The translations under genes were made by a program, and so were the position numbers. A DNA stretch of 64,000 nt from Apus apus (taxonomy: Eukaryota > Chordata > Aves > Apodiformes > Apodidae), in NCBI RefSeq assembly GCF_020740795.1, contig NC_067283.1, positions 115,697,206 through 115,761,205 on the forward strand, in the 5' to 3' direction. The notes beneath the pieces are model-generated. The model made no database searches. It saw nothing but the letters and a program-made list of their open reading frames with translations, and was not told the DNA's origin. Below, piece by piece: positions 1 through 10,900 of the stretch (within the stretch, counting starts at the first letter, position 1; every line of letters begins with the position of its first letter).

Positions 1-87
1 CTTGGTGGCATGTCTATTCGAGAAGTTTCCTAAATGTTAGATGTACTTCTATGGAACATTTCAAATTCCTCAGTTGGGATTTTCTAT

Positions 88-144
88 TAAAAAAAAAACA
101 CACACACACACACAAAAAAAAAAAACAACCAAAAAAACAAAACC
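88..144. repeat. (CA)n microsatellite flanked by A-runs
   Basis: An A-run is followed by about eight CA units and a second A-rich run with scattered C. It is a likely length-variable simple repeat. Confidence 0.9.
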
Positions 145-582
145 TTTCTACTAAAAACTTATCAACAAGCTTCAGCATCAGGACACTAAAAACTCATGCA
201 CTATTCTTTGTCACCAGTGGATGGGTTAAATGGAAAATATGATTTATCTATACAATGAGACAAATGAATTAGCTTCATTCAACTATACAGGGATAAAGAG
301 AATGGACTTGTCAACAGCATGTTCCTCTTTCCAAACTCACTGAAAAACTGGAAAGAATAAAGTGAGATCAGAAAGTAAGAAAAAGAATTATTATCATGGT
401 CAAAAGGCACCATATAAAAGTCATGGCTCATCCTGATTTTCCTCTGCAGTACTGGGTCATAAGCAAGATGATTGCTAAAGAAACATACCCACAGAAAGAC
501 TGAAAAGTTCAAAATGTCACTTGCACATCAGGAAAGAAAGAGGTAATTTAGCAGATGGAGAAGCACTGGGAATGATTTTTCC

Positions 583-601
583 TTCCTTTTTTTTTTTTTT
601 C
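583..601. repeat. Poly-T tract
   Basis: A run of T interrupted once by CC near its start; a simple homopolymer. Confidence 0.8.
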
Positions 602-994
602 AAATAAACACACTACTCTGAAGGCTAACATAAAGCAGAAAAATGTGCAATACCCCAGTAGACAGAAATAAAGCCTACAAAACTCAGCTGAAAATAACTA
701 ACAGCTCTTTGATCAACCATTGTAAAAATGATTTTTCTATTGTGTGTATGAGGTGTCCCTTAAAGATATATTCTAGAAGGGGTATGTGATTTCTTACGCT
801 GCACAATAGAGCTGCATCCCTTGTATTACACAGGAAACTGGCTTACAGAGTAAGAACCAACCCACGCAGACCACCAACACGAAGCTTCCAGAGGTACTCA
901 AGAGGAGAATCAGAGGTGTCAAATGGGGCAGAGATGCAAGGCTGTAATTTTTATTCTGGCACTTCGTGCCTTTGCACACGTTGTTTTACTTTGT

Positions 995-1095
995 AATAGC
1001 CTGTTCCTGGTCTAGTGTGAGGTGTCCCTGCTAATAGCAGGGAGGTTGGAACCTGATGATCTTTAAGGTCTCTTCTAAGCTTAACCACTTTATGA
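995..1095 (+). mobile_element. CR1 LINE 3'-end fragment
   Basis: The fragment carries the CR1 tail pattern GTCTAGTGTGAGGTGTCCCT, then GCAGGGAGGTTGGAAC and GATGATCTTTAAGGTCTCTT. It is an old 5'-truncated piece in plus orientation. A second CR1 piece in the same orientation starts about 235 nt further on. Confidence 0.85.
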
Positions 1096-1329
1096 TAAAG
1101 ATAACCAAAATTATACTAATAAGCATTATTTTCATAGTGGAGAGAGGACAAATTTTGAGAGCAGTATTTGAAGCTATAAACTGTTAACCTCTGAAACAGG
1201 AGTCCAAGCATCTCAGATTTGTCACCTTGGTTTTCAGGTACCAAAAATAAGTGGATAATCTGAAGACTCCCACGTCTTACCTAAGAGGCACACAACAAGT
1301 ATTCTGCTCAGAAACTGCCATCATAAAAA

Positions 1330-1603
1330 AGGACAAGATTGTAGCAATGGTTTGGTAATGGTTTCAAACTGAAAGAAGAGAGATTTAGGTTGGAGATCAG
1401 GTGGAAATTCTTCAGTGTAAGGGTGGTGAGACACTGGAACAGGCTGCCCAGAGATGATGTGGGGGCTCCACCCCTGGAGGTGTTCAAGGGCAGGTTGGAT
1501 GGGGCTCTGAGCAGCCTGTTCTAGTGGGAAGTGTCCCTGCCAATGCAGGGGAGTTGGAACTCAATGATCTTTCAGGTCCCTTCCAACTCCAAACATTCTG
1601 TGG
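1330..1603 (+). mobile_element. CR1 LINE 3'-end fragment
   Basis: It contains the end of the CR1 ORF2 region (GAAATTCTTCAGTGTAAGGG, CACTGGAACAGGCTGCCCAG) and the 3' tail (GGAGTTGGAACTCAATGATC, CAGGTCCCTTCCAACTCC). It is 5'-truncated, diverged and non-coding. Confidence 0.93.
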
Positions 1604-2837
1604 TCACATGTTGAAGGCAAGGTTTTAATGTAGAACAGTGATGTGTTAAGAGACAGGAAAAGAGCACGTAACTAGCTAAATCAAAAATGCATCCTCATGC
1701 GTATCACAGCAAAGTACAACAAACAGTCGTCAGCTGACATTTCCTAATTTTTTAGTGCTTAAAAACTTTATCATAGCAAAAATTGAAGAATATGCCATCA
1801 CAGCATATGCACACACAATACAATCACACACAGGTTCAAAAGATCTGGCATTCTGGACTAACCACAAATCAAGCACAACACTGTCTATGTACTTACGCTT
1901 TACTGCTGATCTGGAAATTTTCTGCTGATCTGGATATTTTCTGCAAACTCTACAGCATATCACTGGAAGGTCAACAGAAGCATATTTAACTGCATGCATC
2001 CCATCTCTGGCAAATTATTTATACTCACACAAGTTCACTTACATGTAAGAGCTACAAATGTAAGGATTACAAATATAGTACTACAAGGTCTAAAATTGGA
2101 AGAGGGAATTTTACTGCTCTTTTAACTTAGAAAAGTACAATCTCTGAAAAATTATTTCAGTCCAATTCAAGAAAGCTTTGTATATACCACAAAAGGTTAT
2201 TTCCCACTTCTAGCCTTTTTAAAAGCAGATAGTTGATTTTAGGCAGCTGGTTTCAACTGAAACTAAATACTGTTTCATTTTAATGTGTAGAATAGTTTTA
2301 CAAAATAAGGCTCTCAAGTGTGAAAAATGATTGGTGTTCTATAACTTTATCATGAACTTTCATGCTAAGTTCAGTACTCATCATAAGCTTTTTCTACTAT
2401 TTCAACCATGTGCTAAAAATATACCCAACCATTCATGAGAGCAGCCAATTAATGCTGACCAGCCTCCTATGAGAGATGTAGCTCAGCAGTCTCCTGATTA
2501 CCGCTGCAATTATATTAGATATTAAGTGCTAACATTCCAGCTGTTTAAATTAATACAGACTCAGAGATGTAAAGGTACTTAAAAGTGACTGCTTCTCCTT
2601 AAGTAGCCAGCATTTTTTGACTACTCTATTTGTTCTTTCTTGATATTTTTCCCTACAGTGAATATAGAATGGGCAAGCTTATGTTAAACTCCAGCAAACC
2701 AGAATTACTTTACAAAAACATACAGGTTCTACTCCTGTAGCTAAACATCACAAAAAATAATAAAAAAATAATTTGAGGTGTTACTTAATTTCTGAATTTT
2801 CCTGGATCTCTAATACTTCCAGCACAGGTCAACGGGA

Positions 2838-2942
2838 AAAACAAAAAAAAACAAAACAAAACAAAAAAACCAAACAAAAAAAAAAAAACACAAAAAAAAA
2901 AAAAACAAAACAAAAAACAAAAAAAACAAAAAAAAAAACAAA
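2838..2942. repeat. A-rich low-complexity tract
   Basis: About 100 nt of A-runs separated by single C (AAAACAAAA units). It could be a degraded poly-A tail or an expanded simple repeat. The minus-strand Phe-rich open frame across it is an artefact of composition. Confidence 0.85.
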
Positions 2943-3689
2943 CTAGCAGCTTTGGCTGCAAGCACCAGCATTTGTTAAAGATGCATACATGAGCATGCAT
3001 CCATGTGTTCAGAGTAGGGAGAGATCTGGGGCAGAAAAAGGATTTATTAATCTACATGAGTGTGGTGACAAAGGTTCTCCATTAACATCCTTTGGCAAAC
3101 AGTACAAATTCTTGACTAGGAGGTAAGATACTAGCAATGCTCCTCCCACTAATGAAAAATCTGCTCCTTACTCAGAAATTTTGCCTAATAAGTAAAACAC
3201 AGTGAAAGCCACCTATTGAAAAAGTCCCAAGACAAAGAGGTAAAAGGCAAATTTAAGTCCAGCTAGCAAGGCAGAAAAGGAAAAGCAAGGCTGTCACCCA
3301 CAATCAGCGTCATAGAATTTAGACAAAAATATGGAGCAACTATTCAGCAGTGCAGTAACATACCATAAATTAATGGCCTGAAACGTTATATTACAAGTAT
3401 GAAATGGAATTAATACACAGAATAAAAATTTGGTCCATTTGCTGGGAGTAGCCATGGAAGTAATTGGGCAGCTGTGACATTCTTGCATTTAGAAGGAAAA
3501 AAAAAAAAAAAGGACAGTGAGAGCATCTTACCCAGGGTAATGAACTGAGGTAAAAATTTTAAAATTACTCAAATTATGCCATCAGTTTCAACCCAGGCTT
3601 CAAAACAAAGGACTAAATTGAACATTTTCCAAATCACTTGTAAACGCAAGACCTTTAGTCAAAAAAGTCACAGCAAATCAGCCTGAGTA

Positions 3690-3748
3690 GAGGGTTGGAC
3701 ACAACAACCCTGTGAAGTTCCCTCTTCTCCAAACTCAACCGTTCCGAG
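3690..3748 (+). mobile_element. Probable CR1 3'-tail remnant
   Basis: GAGGGTTGGACACAACAACC followed by CCTGTGAAGTTCCCTCTTCT and CTCAACCGTTC resembles the CR1 3' tail of the type that reads 'ggttggac...accc...ggtcccttccaacctcaaccattc'. It is short and diverged, so only moderately sure. Confidence 0.5.
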
Positions 3749-6700
3749 TCTGACACTGCACAACTGCATCAACAGTGAACTCAATTCTTAGCCAGTAACT
3801 GGAGTCTGGAGAATCTGTTAATACAAATGAGTGCTAATACAGTGAATGCTAAAGGAACTAACTGTTCATCCTTTACATTTATCATCACTGCTTAAAGACT
3901 GCAGAATGGCTTGTAAAGTGACCTTAAAACGCAGCACTGAGATAGCTCACTGAAGTTTAACAAGCAAATGTAGCTTGAAAAGGCAACAGAGTTCCTCTAT
4001 GATGAATGTCCCATTTCTAGAATTAGCAAATTGGCACCAAGAAGGAATTCTCTGCATTACAAATTATTAATGAAAAATTTGTAGGAACAAATAAGCACAA
4101 GGTACTATTCAATTTTTGCTGTAACCACAGCCAATCTGGCTCCTAGCTAAAAATTCACAAAGCAAGAAAGGACACAATATTAAGTCATGGAGAAAACTTG
4201 CAACGCAAAAAGGCACAGAATAATTTTGCAGAGCACAGGGCAGACTTTCCACTCCTGCTATGCAACATATGTAATGACAACAATATTTAGGGAAAAGTGT
4301 ATACTTAAGTGTAAACTGCTCCTACTCATAGACCATCTTCAGATTCAAATGAACCACAGCTGAATTTTAAACAGCACAAGCTCATGACTTGAGACCTACT
4401 GCAGAGCACTGCAAAAAGCCATGTGCTTCTCCAAGTATGCAAATGGTATAGACTTCCAAGAACACTGAAAAAAAAACCCAAACCCTTTTAACGTATCACA
4501 TCCCTTTTCTGTTAAGTCTGCAGGATAACATTTGCTTTCAATCAACCTTCTCTTCCATTCATGCTCTTCTTTACACTTCAGAAATATAGTTCCTTTTTTT
4601 CTGAAACCAGATTTATGGAGTAAAGATATTAGCAGCAGCATAAGAGGCTCTTATAGCAATTAGTAAGTTTCCAACATGCAGCTGTACAAAAGTATTAGAG
4701 AAATCTCACAATCAAATTTATCCTCCAGCTTCCCCCCATCCTCTCTGAAAATGCTCCTCATTCAAACTCTATAGCTATATATAAAGTTTTATTATGGAGC
4801 AAGACAAAACACATAGGTGGTGCATAACAAGCATAGTTTCAAGAGCTAGTAAGGCTGTGACATACAAAAAATATGTAAACTACATTTTTTTCAATGACTG
4901 TTCAGAATCATTACTGAGTATGTTAGGAGTTTGTTTGACAGAATTTCCATTTTGAATATACATAAAGATTATAAAATGAAACACATGACAAATATTCCTA
5001 AAAACCAAAGCCATTGCGGGTTATTTATATTTTAAAAATATGATGTCATGTAACAATAACAGATACATCCTGGTATACTTTTAAGTGGCAGATATCAGCA
5101 GGGAAGGATTTTTTCTTCCCTCATAGTTTGCATTACAGTACTTTATTTTAATCAATTTATTTAGGTGCTTCCTAAGTTCACTTTCATATATGGCTCGTGT
5201 TTCTGAGCTACATAAATGTCAATCTTAACCTAGAAATCAAACCAACTTTCATAGCACCATAAATCATCACTGCTACTGTCCACATGTAAGTTGAAATTTA
5301 CAAATTTTTTTTTTTAATTTGGGCAACAATAAACTGAAACTAAAAAGCTCAGGATTTTTTACAAAGGTGAAATAATTCTGACTTTATTTTTTTTAGTTCT
5401 CACCATGGAGTTCCATACTCACCTCACTTCTGTGCTCAGGACACCATCCCAGAGCCTGCAATGAACTTGATCATATTTCATCCAGATGGAGGAGCAAGAA
5501 AAACCAACCTTGATGCTTACTGAGATTAGACTACCAGAAAAACTATTACATTTTTGTATGCCCAAAAAAGAAGTGTTGTTTGTAGGTGCACAGTCCTCCA
5601 GGGACATCATCAAATTTGCAGTTTTATCAGACTCTGAAAAACTTGACAAATACATCCTTTCCTCTGAGCAAAAAATTCTTGGGGAACTTTTTACTTATCT
5701 TTAAACTAGACTATTCAGTAAGAGAAGAGAGTGGGGCCTTATGATGTAGTGCTGGATTGCATGGTGCTACACAGCTCTGTTACTGCTACTCAAGGAGTAA
5801 ATGCCCTCCCAGAAATGGAAGGACTCTGTGCCTCTTAGTTAAGCCTGATGGCTTCTGGCAGATACTTAGTAGCTAACATACAAATAATATTCACTGCAGT
5901 AGGGAGACTATCTGAGGCTGGGAAAGTTTTGTTAGAGGGGTAAAAGTTGGTAAGGTCTCTCAAGACTAGGCATATTAGAAGGAAATGGATGGTGCTACAC
6001 ATGCACCTCCTCAAACCACCTGTGATGCAGTTGACTAAAGGAACATGATTGCATCAATTTGCAGGCAGAACTGAATTCCCGTTTCGCTGAGGGCAAAAAA
6101 AGTCAGTGACAAAAAATACTGTATTATGGTATTTTTTTTTTTGCTTTGAAACTGCTTTATAGATCTATGTTATCTACATATTTGACACTGGACCATACTC
6201 AACTATAGTAATACTATTCTTAAAGAACAAGGCATATTTTTGGCAAGTAATTTTTAAAAGTCAGTGCATCAACTAGCAGATTTAACCATCAGATAAGCAC
6301 GCAACTTGACAAAATGTTTTCCAGATATCAACTGGAATCAAATTCCAGATTTATTTCACCACAGCTATGATACAATGACAAGCCCATGCATTTCATAAAA
6401 ATCTGAACTTAAAACTGTCATGGAACAAAATTTTAAATAAAGCACATACAGAAGTTTCTGGGTATTCAAGTGGACTGGTTAGCCTGGAGGAATATTATTT
6501 GCAACAAATGGGCATAAGCATCAACATTTTCATGTGACCATTTCTTTATCTCTTTTCCTCCTCCACTCCACACTTTCTGAAGTTAAATCAGAGTTGAATA
6601 ACTCTATGGATTAAATCCTAGACATAAGGTCATAGTTGAATCCAGAAGTTCACTTTTGATTAGCTACACATTTATAGTACATCTTTTTATATTGTTATTA

Positions 6701-6995
6701 AGAAAATAAACTACATTAAAAAATGTAGTCAGTATAACTTTTTTGAAAAATGTAGTTTACCTGTTTGATATGCAGACAAAATTAAGTTCTGTCTACTTAA
6801 ACTCTTCTCTATTGTTACAAGGCAGTTCCTGAATGTTGTTGAATATGAATGCCTTTTGTAGAAAATTTAGGTATTTCTATGCAATGAGACTGCTGGAGGA
6901 ATCAGAGAGAAGCTGCAACAGGTTAACATGAAATGAATATTATAGATAGTATTTAAAAGGCACACAAATACTTCAAACACATACAGTTTCAAATC

Positions 6996-7001
6996 TTTAT
7001 T
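6996..7001 (-). terminator. RB1CC1: Polyadenylation signal AATAAA of RB1CC1
   Basis: The minus strand reads AACAATAAAGATTTG here and is followed by a GT-rich tract (GTATGTGTTTG, then TTTGTGTGCC) about 15-40 nt downstream. Hexamer plus GT-rich element is the standard arrangement for cleavage and polyadenylation. Confidence 0.75.
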
Positions 7002-7365
7002 GTTTTAAAATTCTACATGTCTTTTACAATTACAATAATTTGTTACTTAAATGACTCTTGTATGGTTAATGTACAATGAGTTTTTTCCTGAAACTCAACC
7101 ATGAAATACATTTTCATCAATATGATTTTTCTAAATAGATTAATACAAGATTTCTGTTTTCTTGGGAAGAACAGGTGCTTCACTTTGAACAAACGGCACA
7201 GGTGTCTCCCCTTCAGAATCTGTGTGATCAATCCATCGAAAGTGCTTTTGAAGATTGCAGATCTATCTGTGACTGATTCTCAAAATCAGCCCATCAAATT
7301 ACAAGGGATTTTTTTTTAACATTAAAGAGCATTTTCATGTAATGAAACAAGTTGCAGTAGTTATT

Positions 7366-7371
7366 TTTATT
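7366..7371 (-). terminator. Possible proximal polyadenylation signal
   Basis: The minus strand reads GATGAATAAAAATAAC. It is a canonical AATAAA inside the 3' UTR, but I see no clear GT-rich element straight after it, so it is the weaker of the two candidates. Confidence 0.4.
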
Positions 7372-7876
7372 CATCTACTGAGGCAAACTCATGTTGAAGA
7401 AAAATTATATGATTATCTGCATGCAATGAACACTCCTCTTTAAATAGCTGATGAATTTTACACATATAAAGAATCTGTTAAAGAGTGCAAGTACTTTGAT
7501 AATGATTTCACGAAAGGACGTATGCTGGTAATAATGGTAACTAACATTTAACATCTAAATACAAGCTAATGTATATTTAACAGGCAATTAACATGGCTAA
7601 TAAACCATGTTTCATGTGGTTGCCCTTTGAGAAAATGAACTCATTTGGTCCACACTCCTAAAGTTATCTGGGTAAAAAAATTGGAAGGGCCAGAGTTTTT
7701 GATGAAATTCTTCTTTCTAAAATGTGACCTGTTAAAAAGTAAAAGCAGTACATCAATGACGTATCTTGTCACACGACCTCAGTATAAAAAGATGGCCTCG
7801 TATTCGGAGCGATGAACGAGCACTGAAGGACAAGTCAAAAAAGAATGGAGACAGAATGAACTAAAATTTTGCTGCG

Positions 7877-7954
7877 TTATACTTTCTTGTTCCATGGTAC
7901 TGCCTTCACTCTGTAGAATTTTGTACCCAAAGGAACTTTGAATCTGTTTTGTGC
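7877..7954 (-). CDS. RB1CC1: RB1CC1 terminal coding exon 19 of window, stop codon
   Basis: This 78-nt coding part encodes [20 protein letters not shown] then WNKKV and TAA. By counting back from the C-terminus, the Arg in AQNRFK corresponds to human R1573, reported to contact the cargo-receptor motif; it is present here. As I recall, human has Ser where this copy has Pro in AVPWNKKV. The acceptor is a pure T tract ending TTTGTAG. The 3' UTR continues in the same exon to about 6980. Confidence 0.97.
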   Translation of the reverse strand, partial: AQNRFKVPLGTKFYRVKAVPWNKKV

Positions 7955-10900
7955 CTACAAAAAAAAAAAACAACAACACAAAAACAAAACCCAACAAGTT
8001 ATATTAGAAATGTGACATTCTTCCTCTGATTTTTATATTTTTAAGCAGGAACTGATTCCCACCCCTCAGCATTTACAAGACCCTTTGAATCTGGGCAGTA
8101 GGGACACAACTACCCAAGCCACTGCTCACTTACTCTTTTTTCTAGTTCCCCTTCTCTTGTATTCACTGACTAAAAAACAGAGCAGGAGTAGCAGACCAGT
8201 TTCATCTCACTTTTTATGCACAGAGTACTTTTCACAAATGCTACAAACATTAAATCTGATTTTCTTCTTTATTAATTTCATTGACAAGTTTCCATTACTG
8301 TTTTCTTACCTTTTTTGCCTGACAATATTCCTTTTCCATTACTTTTCCTAGTACCCAAGGTCTCCTAGATGCACCTGAAGCTAAAGAGACAATATATTTA
8401 TTTTAGATAATCAACTACAGGTAACAGGATATTACATTCAATATGGATAAATATGTTTGCTAAAATTATTTCATTAAAAGCAGAAATTCTTGAAAAAAAA
8501 ATTTAAAAATAACATAACTAAAGTAAGTTCAGATGTTAGGATAAGTCACTGACATTTTCAAACAAAAAAACTGATTTCTCAGTTTGATTTTTTTTTTTTT
8601 TAAGTTAACGTTAGAGGAGACAAAAGCAAATCAAAACTGACATTCAGTTAATGAATCAAAAAGATTCTCACTAACCAAGCTTGACTTTTTGCTCTGTTTT
8701 AAGGTGATTATTTCCTGAAGTATTTCAAAGCAGAGAAAGACTTCTGTACTCAGCTATTATTACTGACCCTACTGCAACATTTGATTATTTTTCTGTAGTA
8801 GTGACAGAAATAATTTACTCATAGATAACGATGTTAAGTTCTATAAGTGTGGTAGTTTTTGTTGCAGTCTTCTCAAAGTACCTGCTGCTGTTTGGAAAGA
8901 AGCACAAGAAACCCTCAATAATAAACTGACAGATCAAAAGAGCAAAAGTGGGCATGAACAGACTTCCAGCTTGTATCTGTTTCTGCAGCAGTAAGGAAAC
9001 ACATATTTGTCTTGTGTTCCCAAAAAATTACATTCATTCTACTTGCTTTGCTCTTTTCTAACTATCCCTAATCGTGGCATGAAGAAAACATCAAAATGTA
9101 GTGGAAGGAACAGCTCACATATGCTCTGCATAATATTAAAATCAGTGCTTTACTAAGCATGACTATTTATGAGTTTCTGTATCCAAGGACTAGAACCTGA
9201 GTCACTCAAGAACCAGAGTTTAAAATTACCCTTCAAGACTGATCTGGCTATTGATAACGGAGCAGATTCTGTTTTGTTCCACACTCCTAGAAATCAGTGC
9301 GAAGTATTCGTATCTGGGCTGAATGTTCTACATAAAACCTCAGGGTTTTTTTAATTTGCTTGGCTGGCAGACTTTATTGATCTAACAAATATAGTGAGAG
9401 AGATGCAGCATTTTCTTCCTTACATATGCAGATTAAAGCTTCCATATCCTGAAGATAAGAGACAACACAAAAACCATGCAGTCAATCCATTTTAGTTTTG
9501 CCACAGCATTCTAAGTGCTTTTAATGAAGGCAAAGAAAACCTACAATAGCCTAGATCCCTGACTCTTAATACTGTAGGTGGATCTATAGAGAATTATTAA
9601 CTTGATATGTACATGTTGGTACAAAAGGTCAGATTAAAATAAATGTTGGCAGTCCTTAAAACACAGATTTGCAGAATCTATGTCCACACCAATTTTAACC
9701 TATCATAAACTATACTGGTGTTCTGAGTTTCATTTTCCCCAGTTCCTTGATGCAGAAATAGAATCAAGACATGGTTTCCTGAAGTACTGAGCTAGAAACC
9801 AATGTGACCCTAAAGCAAATGCTAAGTCTTAGTGTTTGTTTTATCAAATTTGAGACAAAGTGGTCAGCAAGTGGTAAGGAATGGGATGAGCCAATTCCAT
9901 TTGAAAACAGACAGGTCAGTAAGTTGTGTATTCATAGCAGTACACAAACTGTCATGGTTTTTACCTTGTATGTGTAAAGCAACAGTAAGAAAACAATCAC
10001 ATTTCACATAGTTATGTATGTAACTCCTGATGCCATAGTTCAGACTATATTACATGTGTACATAAGTTTTTCCCTTATGTTTTGTGGAACACACATGGCA
10101 TAGATCCTTCAGCAGTCTCAGAATTCAGCTAGTTTGGTCTTCTCCCAGAAACTACAGTTATTCCAGAGCTATGGTGTTTCACCATAACTGAAATCTACAA
10201 TGACTGCTCATTGAAAATAAGTGGACAGCTTCTGACATCCAATAACATACAGAAACTTTTACTGATTAATTACAAGATTGCAACATTTCCCTTTGATGCA
10301 TGTTCTTAGACATTTATGCAAAGCTGGGAGCACAGGTGGGTTTGAAAAAAACAGTGTGTGACAGCCTGACATTGTTTATATGAACCTGTTTCATGTAGCA
10401 CATAATTGAGTGCAAAGTTTTGTTATTCTTCCTCATTTAAAATACATTAATACTTGAACAATTTAAGTGAGTTTACATAGCTGCCAAAACAGCTAACAAC
10501 CTGAAAATTAGGGGAGGAGAAAACCAAATGTGCCATCAACCTGAATATAAGCAAAACATATAGAAGTTGTTCTCTGAAAACTTATGAGCCCTGCTAAACA
10601 CTATTTAAATGAGGTGGAAAAACTTCATCAGTAGAAACATTGCTTGCAAACCCCCATATACTGTGGTTTATATTTTGTTAATTCAGACATGTATTTGGGT
10701 TCATAAATTCCAGTAACTTTACAGAAGATGAGCTACAGAAAGAACAAATTTTATCCAAAGACAATCTTCAAAGAACATAATAAAATGAGGTACTAACAAT
10801 TAAAAAGCAGAGCATACAGGTTTTAGTTTTGTATTTACTTTCCTTATAAAAAGACAACGAAAACATAAATCAACACTAAGAGGCCAACAGACCTACACAA

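Larger units (their letters stand above)
1..6977. other. Intergenic region downstream of RB1CC1
   Basis: No exon or gene could be supported here on either strand; open frames are short and unlike known proteins. It holds three CR1 3'-end pieces (995-1095, 1330-1603, 3690-3748), a CA microsatellite, A- and T-rich tracts, and an inverted repeat at 6707-6759. Confidence 0.7.
6978..7876 (-). other. RB1CC1: RB1CC1 3' UTR (about 0.9 kb)
   Basis: This is the sequence between the TAA and the inferred cleavage site just past AATAAA at 6996-7001. It is AT-rich with no open frame continuing the protein. A second AATAAA on the minus strand at 7366-7371 could give a shorter UTR of about 0.5 kb. The 3' end is an estimate from the signal; cDNA would be needed to fix it. 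Confidence 0.7.

Noticed and set aside
2785..3000. Phe-rich minus-strand open frame
   Set aside because: Produced by the A-rich low-complexity tract read on the other strand.
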